Assembly (NCBI GenBank): GCA_028287865.1
Contig: JAQBOU010000122.1
Coordinates: 1 to 38,282, forward strand
DNA: 38,282 bases
Source of the DNA: Mucilaginibacter sp.
GTDB lineage: Bacteria > Bacteroidota > Bacteroidia > Sphingobacteriales > Sphingobacteriaceae
Direction: 5' to 3'
Part shown: positions 27,300-36,783 of the stretch, one piece after another
How the letters are laid out: each line of letters starts with the position of its first letter
How positions within the stretch are numbered: position 1 is the stretch's first letter
Notes under the pieces: generated by a model
The model's input: only the letters and a program-made list of their open reading frames with translations
Told to the model about the DNA's origin: nothing
The model's database searches: none
Position numbers and translations under genes: made by a program

Positions 27300-29093
27300 T
27301 TAGAAACAATATTTATTTTCTTCTATCAACTTTGCTGCAATACGCCTGCGTGCGGCTGTGGTGTTCAAGTCTTCAGTTTTAGTAAACCTTTTTAAACCTA
27401 CCATCATCATTTTCCGTTCGTCGCCTTCAGCAAAAGAATTTAAAGCTTCTTTACCGGCTTTAAAAATACGATCTGCTGCATCCCTGATATAAACCTGCAT
27501 CATATCCTTTTGCTCTTTCACATTGTCATCACCCCGCTGCCCGGCCAGCTTTTCAACCCGCAATTGTATTGATTCGCTTACGTAGGTTTCAATCAGCATA
27601 TCGGCAATGTACATTAATACTTCCTGCTCTTTTGCAAGGCTGGTCATCAATTTTTGTACAGCAGCACCGGCTACCAATAAAACAGCTTTTTTAAAGTTAG
27701 TGATATATTTCTTTTCGGTAGTAAAAAAGTCTTCTTCATCTAAATTAAAATCAGGAATACTCATTAACTCCGAGGCAACTTTTTGAGCCGGCCCCATCAA
27801 ATCAAGCTCACCTTTCATGGCACGTTTCAATATCATATCAACAGTAAGCATCCTGTTAATTTCGTTGGTTCCTTCAAATATTCGGTTGATGCGGCTATCG
27901 CGATACGCCCTGTCCATTGGTGCCTCTGCGCTGTAACCCATACCACCATAGATCTGAACTCCTTCGTCAACAATATAATCCAGCGCTTCTGACGCATGCA
28001 CTTTTATAATTGCTGCCTCTATAGCAAACAATTCGGTTCCTTTTAGTTTAGCCTTCCCTGCATCCATCCCGCCTTCAATTAAATTATGGGTTGCATCCTC
28101 AATGTTCTGACTTGCCCGGTACATTGCAGATTCGGTGGCATAAGCACGGATAGCCTGTTCGGCCAGCTTATAGCGGATGGCGCCATATTTTGAAATCGGG
28201 CGGCCAAACTGTTCGCGTTCATTAGCATATCTTATAGCTTGGGTTATCACTGCTTTTGCTCCTCCCAATGCTGCGCCGCCTAATTTGATACGGCCCAGGT
28301 TTAAAATATTCACTGCTATTTTGAACCCATTCCCGCGTTCAGAAAGTAAGTTTTCTACCGGCACTTTGCAGTCATTAAAAAACACCTGCCTGGTAGAGCT
28401 GCCTTTAATCCCCATTTTGTGTTCTTCGGGATTTAATGACAATCCTTCGAAGCCCTTTTCAACTATAAAAGCGCTCAGGTTTTCATCATTATCAATTTTG
28501 GCAAACACGGTAAAAACATCTGCAAAACCGGCGTTGGTGATCCACATTTTTTGCCCGGTTATACTATAATATTTTCCATCGGCAGAAAGCGTTGCCCTTG
28601 TTTTGCCTGAATTCGCATCAGACCCTGAACCCGGTTCGGTTAAGCAATAAGCGCCTTTCCATTCGCCAGTAGCTAATTTGGGGATATATTTATTTTTTTG
28701 ATCGTCATTGCCATAATAAAGAATCGGCAAAGTACCAATCCCGGTATGTGCCATTACCGCTACCGAAAACGACGCACCCGGCCCCGTTTTTTCGCTGATA
28801 AGCATAGCAGTTGTAAAATCTTTTCCAAACCCGCCATATTCTTCCGGCAAAGAAATGCCAAGAATACCCAATTCCCCGGCCTGGTGAATCAGGTCGACCA
28901 TCAAACCTTCCTCCTGCGCATCAATACGGTTCAAAACCGGGACAACTTTTTGTTCGATAAAATCCTGGCAGGTTTGTGCTATCATCAGTTGTTCTTCATC
29001 CCAATTTTCAGGGATAAATACATCTTCTGCAATGGTATCTTTTATCAAAAATTCGCCGCCCTTTAAGTGCGCTTTTTCTGCTACTGTGCTCAT
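27300..29093 (-). CDS. Acyl-CoA dehydrogenase (FadE-like)
   Basis: GAYCLTEPGSGSDANSGKT; MWITNAGFADVFTVFAKI; YGGMGYSAEAPMDRAYRDSRINRIFEGTNEI. Confidence 0.95.
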   Translation of the reverse strand: MSTVAEKAHLKGGEFLIKDTIAEDVFIPENWDEEQLMIAQTCQDFIEQKVVPVLNRIDAQEEGLMVDLIHQAGELGILGISLPEEYGGFGKDFTTAMLISEKTGPGASFSVAVMAHTGIGTLPILYYGNDDQKNKYIPKLATGEWKGAYCLTEPGSGSDANSGKTRATLSADGKYYSITGQKMWITNAGFADVFTVFAKIDNDENLSAFIVEKGFEGLSLNPEEHKMGIKGSSTRQVFFNDCKVPVENLLSERGNGFKIAVNILNLGRIKLGGAALGGAKAVITQAIRYANEREQFGRPISKYGAIRYKLAEQAIRAYATESAMYRASQNIEDATHNLIEGGMDAGKAKLKGTELFAIEAAIIKVHASEALDYIVDEGVQIYGGMGYSAEAPMDRAYRDSRINRIFEGTNEINRMLTVDMILKRAMKGELDLMGPAQKVASELMSIPDFNLDEEDFFTTEKKYITNFKKAVLLVAGAAVQKLMTSLAKEQEVLMYIADMLIETYVSESIQLRVEKLAGQRGDDNVKEQKDMMQVYIRDAADRIFKAGKEALNSFAEGDERKMMMVGLKRFTKTEDLNTTAARRRIAAKLIEENKYCF

Positions 29094-29116
29094 AATATCT
29101 ATTTTAAAATCAATAT

Positions 29117-30292
29117 TTATAATAATTCAAATATCCCGGCCGCTCCCTGGCCTGTACCAACGCACATGGTAACCATTCCGTACTTTGCATTTCTTTTTTC
29201 CAGCTCATCAAAAAGCTGCACAGAAAGTTTTGCACCGGTACAACCCAGCGGATGTCCAAGCGCAATAGCGCCGCCGTTTACATTTAATATATCTGTATTT
29301 AATCCCAGCTCCTTTATGATAGCCAATGACTGTGAGGCAAAGGCTTCATTGAGTTCTATCAATTCAATATCCTGCTGCTTCATTCCGGCCATTTTTAACA
29401 CTTTGGGTATGGCTACGATTGGGCCGATTCCCATTATCCTTGGCGGTACACCTGCAACTGCATAGTTAACCAAACGGGCAATGGGCTCTAAATTATTTGC
29501 CTTCATAAAACGCTCGCTAACCACCATCACAAACGCAGCGCCATCGCTTGTTTGCGATGAATTGCCGGCAGTTACTACTCCATTGGCATTAAATACAGGC
29601 TTTAATTTCGCCAGTGCTTCTATCGAGGTATCAGCACGCGGACCTTCATCTGTATCTACCTTAAATTCCCTTTTCTTCTTTTTGCCGTTTTCGTCTACGT
29701 AAGTTTCCTCAACATTTACAGGCACTATCTGGTCTTTAAACCGGCCTTCCTTTATTGCGCTGATTGCTTTTTGGTGCGATTGATAGGAAAACTGATCCTG
29801 TTCATCACGGCTGATGTTATATTCTTTGGCAACCGCTTCGGCAGTAAGGCCCATGCCCCAGTAATAGTCGGGATGTGTAAGCGCTATATCCACATTGGGC
29901 ACTATTCGCCAGCCTCCCATTGGCAGAAGGCTCATGCTCTCTACGCCACCGGCAATAATACAATCAGCTATACCGCTATGTATTTTTGCGGAAGCAATAG
30001 CAATAGTTTCCAATCCCGAGGCGCAATAACGGTTTATCGTCATTCCGGGAACCTTATCCGTATCCAGCGCCATCAACGAAATCAAGCGGGCTACATTTAA
30101 ACCCTGCTCTGCCTCCGGAGTGGCATTACCAACAATTACATCGTCAATCTGCTCTTTATCCACGTTAGGCACGGCGGCCATCAGGCTTTTTATCACCTCT
30201 GCAGCAAGCGTATCCGGCCTGGTAAAACGGAACCCTCCGCGGGTTGCTTTCCCAACAGCACTACGACGGGCCGCTACTATATATGCATCCAT
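29117..30292 (-). CDS. Acetyl-CoA C-acyltransferase (thiolase, FadA-like)
   Basis: NRYCASGLETIAIA; NVNGGAIALGHPLGCTGAKL; VTMCVGTGQGAAGIFE. Confidence 0.95.
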   Translation of the reverse strand: MDAYIVAARRSAVGKATRGGFRFTRPDTLAAEVIKSLMAAVPNVDKEQIDDVIVGNATPEAEQGLNVARLISLMALDTDKVPGMTINRYCASGLETIAIASAKIHSGIADCIIAGGVESMSLLPMGGWRIVPNVDIALTHPDYYWGMGLTAEAVAKEYNISRDEQDQFSYQSHQKAISAIKEGRFKDQIVPVNVEETYVDENGKKKKREFKVDTDEGPRADTSIEALAKLKPVFNANGVVTAGNSSQTSDGAAFVMVVSERFMKANNLEPIARLVNYAVAGVPPRIMGIGPIVAIPKVLKMAGMKQQDIELIELNEAFASQSLAIIKELGLNTDILNVNGGAIALGHPLGCTGAKLSVQLFDELEKRNAKYGMVTMCVGTGQGAAGIFELL

Positions 30293-30318
30293 TTTTTTCC
30301 TTTTTTATCTAATTTAAA

Positions 30319-30373
30319 GCCCATCTAAACCTCCCCTTCAAAGGAGTCCTATGGAGGGAGGGTTGGGTGGGGC
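30319..30373. repeat. C-rich/G-rich dispersed inverted repeat, copy B
   Basis: GCCCATCTAAACCTCCC ... GGGAGGGTTGGGTGGGGC between fadB/fadN-like and fadA-like genes. Confidence 0.65.
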
Positions 30374-32752
30374 CTAATTCCTCAATATTTTTCCGCCAGT
30401 TAAAATAGACTGGATCCGCTCAAGTGTTTTTCGTTCTGTGCAAAGTGATACAAAAGCTTCCCTTTCCAGGTTCAGCAAGTAATCTTCGCTTACAACGGAA
30501 GGTTGTGAAAGATCGCCCCCTGCCATAACGTAAGCAAGTTTGTGCGAGATCTTTACATCATGCTCACTGATATAATTACCGCTAAACATGGTGTTAGCAC
30601 CTATATAACCCAGCCCAAGCGCCTGTTTGCCCAGCACCCTGATATCTTTGCGCTGAACCGGTTGGGTGTACCCTTCATCTGCCAACATCAGGCATTGATT
30701 TTTCGCTTCCGAAAGCAACCTGTTTCTCGAAATAACCACCATGTCCCGGCCCTTTTTTAGATAACCAAACTCAAAGGCTTCATAGGCAGATGTAGAAACC
30801 TTGGCCTGGCCAATAGTTAAAAAACGATCGCGGAAATTATTCAGTTCAATATCACCTTCCTGTAGTTCGTCCGAAAGGCGCAGTGCAAACTCTTTTGTAC
30901 CGCCGCCGCCTGGAATCAGGCCAACACCAAACTCCACCAGTCCCATATATAACTCGGCATGGGCAACAACTTTATCAGCATGCAGGCAAATTTCGCAGCC
31001 GCCGCCCAGCGCCATTTGGTGCGGGGCAACCACAACCGGTATAGATGAATACCTGATCCGCATCATGGTTTGTTGAAATGCCTTTATCACCATGTTCAGC
31101 TCATCAAATTCCTGCTCAACAGCCATCATAAATATCATCCCTACATTGGCACCCGCACTGAAATTAGCCCCCTCGTTCGAGATCACTAATCCTTTATAAC
31201 CTTGCTCGGCAAGCGTGATAGCTTTATTAATGCCCTCTATCACCTCGCTGCCAATCGTGTTCATTTTTGTATGGAACTCGAGGTTTAGTATGCCATCGCC
31301 AATATCAGTAATGGTAGTGCCGCTGTTTTCCCAAACGGTGTGCGAGGCACGGATATTATCCAGCAATATAAACGCCTCGGTACCCGGAATTACCTTATAT
31401 GTTTTTGAGCTGATGTGATAATACAAACGTTTACCATCTTTTACCTTATAAAAGCTTTTGGCCCCGCCTGCCAGCATATCATAAACCCATTGTGCTGGTT
31501 TATGTCCTGCGGTTTCCATTTCTTTAACCGTGTTTTCAACCCCAATGGCATCCCACTTTTCAAAGGGACCCATTTCCCAGCCGAAGCCTGCATTGGTAGC
31601 GGCATCTATTTTGTACAGCTCATCCGAAATTTCTGGGATCCGGTTACTTGCATAGGCAAAAAGCTGGTAAAACGTTGCGCGGTAAAAATCGCCGGCTTTA
31701 TCTTTAGCAGCTATTAATATTCTCAGCCTGTCTTTTAAATTATCGACCGTTTTGGTGGTCTCTAAGGATGGAAATTTAACTTTTTTAGACGGCTTATATT
31801 CCAGCGTTTTCAAATCGAGCGCATAAAACTGGTTAACGCCGTCCTTTTTTTCCTTTTTATAAAAGCCCTGCCCGGTCTTGCTGCCGAGCCAGTTGTTTTT
31901 CATCATCCCGTTTACAAAATCCGGAATTTGAAACAGTTCTTTTGCTTCGTCATCAGGCGCATTCTGGCTAAGGCCATTTGCAACGTGCACCATCGTATCC
32001 AAACCAACTACATCATTGGTACGGAACGTTGCAGACTTCGGGTGACCGATAACCGGTCCGGTTAATTTGTCAACTTCCTCCACCGTCATGCCTGTTTTAT
32101 CAACATAGTGCAGTACGCTCATGATACTGAAAACCCCAATGCGGTTACCTATAAATGCGGGCGTATCTTTAGCTAAGACAGTGGTTTTTCCTAAAAACTT
32201 TTCGCCGTATTCCAATAAAAAATCTATCACTTCCGGGGATGTATCCTTAGTCGGGATTACTTCCAGCAGTTTTAAATATCTTGGAGGATTAAAGAAGTGG
32301 CTGCCGCAAAAATATTTCTTAAAATCTTCGCTCCTGCCTTCGGTCATTAAATGAATGGGGATACCAGAAGTGTTCGAAGTGATCAGCGTTCCCGGTTTAC
32401 GGAACTTCTCCACGTTTTCAAATACCTTTTGTTTAATATCCAAACGTTCAACCACCACTTCTATCACCCAGTCGCATTCGGCAATTTTTGGCATGTCGTC
32501 CTCGAAGTTTCCAGTGGTGATCCGCCTTGCAAAAGATTTCAGGTAGATAGGTGAAGGGCTTGATTTTAAAGCAAAATCAAGTGCATCATTAACAATTTTA
32601 TTTCTTGATTTTGGATCAGCGGATGCATCTTTTGGTACGATATCAAGGAGCAGTACCTGCACGCCGATATTGGCGAAGTGGCAGGCTATCCTGCTTCCCA
32701 TAACCCCCGACCCTAAAACGGCAACCTTTTTTATATTTCGTTTATAATTCAT
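30374..32752 (-). CDS. 3-hydroxyacyl-CoA dehydrogenase / enoyl-CoA hydratase (FadN-like domain order)
   Basis: N-terminal AVLGSGVMGSRIACHFAN, SNTSGIPI; C-terminal crotonase segment GGCEICLHADKVVAHAELYMGLVEFGVGLIPGGGGTKEF. Confidence 0.95.
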   Translation of the reverse strand: MNYKRNIKKVAVLGSGVMGSRIACHFANIGVQVLLLDIVPKDASADPKSRNKIVNDALDFALKSSPSPIYLKSFARRITTGNFEDDMPKIAECDWVIEVVVERLDIKQKVFENVEKFRKPGTLITSNTSGIPIHLMTEGRSEDFKKYFCGSHFFNPPRYLKLLEVIPTKDTSPEVIDFLLEYGEKFLGKTTVLAKDTPAFIGNRIGVFSIMSVLHYVDKTGMTVEEVDKLTGPVIGHPKSATFRTNDVVGLDTMVHVANGLSQNAPDDEAKELFQIPDFVNGMMKNNWLGSKTGQGFYKKEKKDGVNQFYALDLKTLEYKPSKKVKFPSLETTKTVDNLKDRLRILIAAKDKAGDFYRATFYQLFAYASNRIPEISDELYKIDAATNAGFGWEMGPFEKWDAIGVENTVKEMETAGHKPAQWVYDMLAGGAKSFYKVKDGKRLYYHISSKTYKVIPGTEAFILLDNIRASHTVWENSGTTITDIGDGILNLEFHTKMNTIGSEVIEGINKAITLAEQGYKGLVISNEGANFSAGANVGMIFMMAVEQEFDELNMVIKAFQQTMMRIRYSSIPVVVAPHQMALGGGCEICLHADKVVAHAELYMGLVEFGVGLIPGGGGTKEFALRLSDELQEGDIELNNFRDRFLTIGQAKVSTSAYEAFEFGYLKKGRDMVVISRNRLLSEAKNQCLMLADEGYTQPVQRKDIRVLGKQALGLGYIGANTMFSGNYISEHDVKISHKLAYVMAGGDLSQPSVVSEDYLLNLEREAFVSLCTERKTLERIQSILTGGKILRN

Positions 32753-32780
32753 AAATACTTAGTAAATGAGGCGTTTGATT

Positions 32781-33230
32781 TTATTCTGCGCGAGACCATG
32801 TGGTGGTACGGCCAAAAAGCGGAATGCCTACGTATCCGCGTATATCCAATATTTTACCTTTCCAGGTAATTTTGCAGCTGTAGGTTTTACCATTAAGCGG
32901 ATCATAAATAGTTCCGCCGGTATATTTATTATCGCCGTCTTTTTCAAAGTTCGATAAAACCTGCAGGCCCAGCCTTGGTCTGCCCCTGAGCTTAGGGTCC
33001 TCATTTAATTCATCTACCTTAGGTTTGCCATTTTTTAACGGTTCCTTCAGCCAAACCACTTTACCTATAAATTTCCCGTCATGATCCTTTGTAATAAGGA
33101 TCTTACCGCTTTTAACATCATTATACCACAAACCTTCTATTTTATCAGCCTGGGCTTTTACTACTGTGCTTAATAATGATATGCTTACCATTATAATTAA
33201 AAAGCGTACCGGCATTTTCTTCAATATCAT
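32781..33230 (-). CDS. DUF2147-like secreted protein
   Basis: Signal peptide; IEGLWYNDVKSGKILITKDHDGKFIGKVVWLKEP ... NKYTGGTIYDPLNGKTYSCKI. Confidence 0.88.
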   Translation of the reverse strand: MILKKMPVRFLIIMVSISLLSTVVKAQADKIEGLWYNDVKSGKILITKDHDGKFIGKVVWLKEPLKNGKPKVDELNEDPKLRGRPRLGLQVLSNFEKDGDNKYTGGTIYDPLNGKTYSCKITWKGKILDIRGYVGIPLFGRTTTWSRAE

Positions 33231-34069
33231 AACTTTTATTTGTTAATGTTAGGTTTGTATAATGCGCAGCCTGCTGTTGTCTGCAATAAAACACGAAAAT
33301 TTGTTCAATAAAATAATACGGTCAGTTAAAATTTAACTGCATTGGTTTATACTCAACAAATATCTTAAATAAGAGATGATTACATAGGTCTATATCACGG
33401 AAACATTTGTCAAAAGTTCGGCATTTGGAAAAACCCCGTCCCGGCTTTAGCAATTAAATGAAAATATCCATAATTAATTAATAAGAAACTTCTACCTTTG
33501 ATAATCCAGGAGCCGAAGCTGTTTGAATGTGATGATCCTTAATTTTTCTGGTAAAGCGTGGACTTTCATTGTATGGGAAGCTTTTAGTCGGGTGATACCT
33601 CTTTGAGTTCACGCTTATTTTTTGAATATTTCCCGGCATACGCCCCATTAACGGATCAGGTTGAATTGCATGGGGAACTAAATAAGTATCATCTTCGCGG
33701 AATTTTAAACGAGCCGAACCTCCCTTGCAGCGCACTTACCAAACCGGGGGCTAGCCTGGTATTTTCAACTTTACTTCAACGCTTGTTTCAGAAATTAGTG
33801 ACAAAAAAGACGCGGGACAAAAAAATGCTAAATTACTTTAAATAAGGGTATTAATAAATAAAATGAAGCAAGCTGAAACAGTCTGAAACAAAAAAGCCAC
33901 GCCCGCCCCGGAAAAGTTTACACTTTTAATGATTAATCCTGTTGTAAGTTTACAATCTTTCGATCCTGAACTTCTTCAAAGAAAAGTAATACCAATACTT
34001 TGCTGTATCCTTCAACGCCAGGATTAAAGCGATCACTTTCACTTCAAGTGACCTCAGATAGGTCAGGGT

Positions 34070-34308
34070 AAACGCATTAAAATAATCTGGAATGTGGAAT
34101 TAAAATTAGTTTAAGGAGGGCAGATTGTGTCATTTCTATAAACAGGCGACTCCACGGAGTCAAATTGATCTTACAAAATAAGTTATTGGGCTCCGGCGGA
34201 GCCTCCTGTTTATAGAAAAGAAAACGGAAAAGTTTAGGGGCTCCATTAGGAGCTCCTCTATGCAGGCTGTTTTGTAACGACAATGGACAGAATTATTTTA
34301 ATGCGTTT
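34070..34308. mobile_element. MITE-like element with nested inverted repeats and three hairpins
   Basis: Outer IR AAACGCATTAAAATAATCTG (34070-34089) / CAGAATTATTTTAATGCGTTT (34288-34308); inner perfect 14-bp IR TTTCTATAAACAGG (34133-34146) / CCTGTTTATAGAAA (34205-34218); hairpins at 34148-34161, 34189-34203, 34236-34257. Confidence 0.65.
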
Positions 34309-34352
34309 GCTCAGATATTGCCGCGGCCGTCGTGAACTGAACAATATGGTCA

Positions 34353-34381
34353 AAAGTTCCCCCTTCAGGGGGCTAGGGGGT
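34353..34381. repeat. C-rich/G-rich dispersed repeat, copy C
   Basis: aaagttCCCCC-TTCA-GGGGGctaggggg at the 3' end of the methyltransferase gene. Confidence 0.6.
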
Positions 34382-35533
34382 TAACCGCGCGACAAACATG
34401 GTATCCGCCTTGTTGTCAAAACCCTTTAAAACGGTTTGCTGTTCAAGCTTTAATCCCAGTTGCTTTACAATAAAATCAACCACTTCTTCATTTTCGGCTT
34501 TAAATACGGAGCAGGTGATATAAATAAGCGGTTTACCGGGTTTAAGGTATTTAACCACGTTGCGAACAATGTCTTTTTGCAGGCGCTGAAAAAAATCGAT
34601 CTTATAACCATCAAACTGGCTGATCATTTCCGGTGTTCGTCCCCACGTGCCTGAGCCGCTACAGGGTGCATCCAGGATAATTCCATCAAATGCATAATCG
34701 TGCAAAAGCAGGTCATTATTTTGGGTAAGGTCGAGTAATTTGCTTTGGTATTTGGTTAGTCCGGCCTGCTGAAACCGTTCATAAAGATTTGCTAATATGG
34801 ATTCGCGGATGTCTGATACAACCAATTTGATATTGGGCTCCATATCGTGCAGCAACAGCGACTTGCCTCCTGAAGCTGCACAGGCATCCCACCAATAATC
34901 CCATTTCTGCGGCTTAAAAAATCGGGCGGTTTGCTGTGACGACAGATCTTGTACCTCGTACCAGTTTTGGTTGGGTATAATGGTTTCCAGCCGTGTGCCA
35001 TTGGGTAAGGAAAAGCAGCCATTGCCTTCATCCTTAAAAACCACCTCACCGGCAGTCAGCGCTGTTCTTACCTGCTGCTCAAACCTTTTATATACCCTGA
35101 TAAAAAGATCGGGCTGTACAAAGAACGATCGTAAAAAGGCCTCCTTATCAATGCCCGCCGAAAGGTGTGTGGTCCATGGAAATACATCCTCCAGGTTAAA
35201 ATCGGGATGTACAGTTTTAACCATTGCAAGTTTTTCTTCAATGCCGAAGCTGATGCATGCTGCCCATTCGGGTTTGAAATGTTGTAAAAATGAATTGAGC
35301 TGGGTGTTGCATAAAAACTCTGCAATAAAGAGGCGCTCATCTGCAGGCAGTTGGGGCACTGCTTTGCCTAACCTGAAGTAGTTGTACATCAACCTGCCGG
35401 CAATACGCCTGTCGGTTGAGCCCATTTGTTTGTTTTGCCTGTAAAAGCCGGGTAAAAACTTGCTTAGGGGCGCTTCTGCCGGATATTCATCCAAAATTCG
35501 CTGAAACGTTTTAAGCTGGTTTATTGCCTTCAT
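34373..35533 (-). CDS. NOL1/NOP2/Sun-family (RsmB-like) RNA cytosine methyltransferase
   Basis: WWDACAASGGKSLLL SAM motif; ILDAPCSGSGTWGRTPE; YITCSVFKAENEEVV double-Cys motifs. Confidence 0.9.
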   Translation of the reverse strand: MKAINQLKTFQRILDEYPAEAPLSKFLPGFYRQNKQMGSTDRRIAGRLMYNYFRLGKAVPQLPADERLFIAEFLCNTQLNSFLQHFKPEWAACISFGIEEKLAMVKTVHPDFNLEDVFPWTTHLSAGIDKEAFLRSFFVQPDLFIRVYKRFEQQVRTALTAGEVVFKDEGNGCFSLPNGTRLETIIPNQNWYEVQDLSSQQTARFFKPQKWDYWWDACAASGGKSLLLHDMEPNIKLVVSDIRESILANLYERFQQAGLTKYQSKLLDLTQNNDLLLHDYAFDGIILDAPCSGSGTWGRTPEMISQFDGYKIDFFQRLQKDIVRNVVKYLKPGKPLIYITCSVFKAENEEVVDFIVKQLGLKLEQQTVLKGFDNKADTMFVARLTP

Positions 35534-36783
35534 TCTACCTTTTTCAGCTCAAAGTTAGCATATTTATACACGTTTACATGCGTATTGACCCAGCCCATAC
35601 CGGCTTTTTTTTGAAATTGAAAATCATTGTGCAAACCGCTGAAGTTTGTGCCTGATATATTCTTTAAATTATCCGTCGCCAGCAATGATCCAAAATATAA
35701 ACCTTCATCAAAGCCTTTAATCGCGTATAATGTAGGCTCAGAATGATAGGCATCCCTGTACTGCCGCATAAATGCTAATGTGCTGGTTGCTTTATAGTTT
35801 ACATATTCAGCCGAAGTAATATGTGTATCCAAACGTTGCAGTAACTCCGCTTTTAAAAAGGAGTAGTTTTTCCAGTTTGGATGGCCAAACACCGTCACGG
35901 GGTAGCTGCTGCTTAACGTATCCAGCGCCCTGAGCGTTACCATTAAAAAATGCTGATCGGTAGCAGGTATTATAAATACATTTTTGTCAGTTGTTGAAAG
36001 CTGTGGCAGCAACGAATTGAGCTGGCCGTGAACAACGGTAAGCATTATAACCTTAATATGTTTTTTACTTAAACTATCTATCGCCCTTTTAAAAGGGAGG
36101 ATATATTCATTTTCATCACTGTAACCCGATTTCAGGATAAATACTGTTTCGGGATTTACCTGGCTGTTAATGTATTTCGCTGCTGCCCAGGCATGGTATT
36201 CGAGCGGGGGAGTGATCGTTATTAATTGCGGATTTTTATAGGCAGCTGGTGATGAGGGCGAAAGCGGCGAAACAATTGGCTGCTGTGCGTTGGTATAAAC
36301 AGCGGTAAATGCCTTTACACCATCCGGGAAAACCGGGCCGACTATCAGATCACTGCTCCTGATGGCTGGATTGTAGGCAAGGCTGTGCGCCTGTGCTTTT
36401 TCGTCTCTCGAATCAAAAACCTGCAATTTGAAATTATAACCTTGCCCGGTAAGGGAGTCAAGCGCCAGTTTAAAGCCACGGTAGTAGCCAAGTGCAATAT
36501 CAGCTTCCTTTAAGGTTACGGTTGTGTAAGGTGCTCCCGGTGACAGGTGCTGCAATTCAAACGGCAATAGTAACGATATCGTGGAAACCTTTGGCCCCGC
36601 AGGTTTAACATCGCTTTTTTCGGCGTGCAGATTTTTTACAACCGGTTTTGCGGTCTCTTTCTTTACAGGCTGCTGTACCGGCTGTAATTTTGGAGAACAA
36701 GCCGCTACTGTCAACGCTATAATTAAAAATAAAGACCACCTATTCCCACTCAATGGTAGCAGGCGGTTTTGAACTGATATCAT
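35530..36783 (-). CDS. Lipoprotein with type-1 periplasmic binding fold (LppC/amino-acid ABC SBP-like)
   Basis: LTVAACSPK lipobox; [46 protein letters not shown]. Start codon overlaps the 3' end of guaA. Confidence 0.8.
   Translation of the reverse strand: MISVQNRLLPLSGNRWSLFLIIALTVAACSPKLQPVQQPVKKETAKPVVKNLHAEKSDVKPAGPKVSTISLLLPFELQHLSPGAPYTTVTLKEADIALGYYRGFKLALDSLTGQGYNFKLQVFDSRDEKAQAHSLAYNPAIRSSDLIVGPVFPDGVKAFTAVYTNAQQPIVSPLSPSSPAAYKNPQLITITPPLEYHAWAAAKYINSQVNPETVFILKSGYSDENEYILPFKRAIDSLSKKHIKVIMLTVVHGQLNSLLPQLSTTDKNVFIIPATDQHFLMVTLRALDTLSSSYPVTVFGHPNWKNYSFLKAELLQRLDTHITSAEYVNYKATSTLAFMRQYRDAYHSEPTLYAIKGFDEGLYFGSLLATDNLKNISGTNFSGLHNDFQFQKKAGMGWVNTHVNVYKYANFELKKVE

Noticed and set aside
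33478-33845. Overlapping ORFs on both strands (85 aa minus, 80 aa plus)
   Set aside because: Mutually overlapping, no recognisable domain, no clear start context; kept only as an unresolved intergenic region.
34077-34283. Minus-strand 68-aa ORF MSLQNSLHRGAPNGAPKLFRF...
   Set aside because: Lies entirely within the nested inverted-repeat element; the sequence is explained by hairpins, with no upstream signal for translation.
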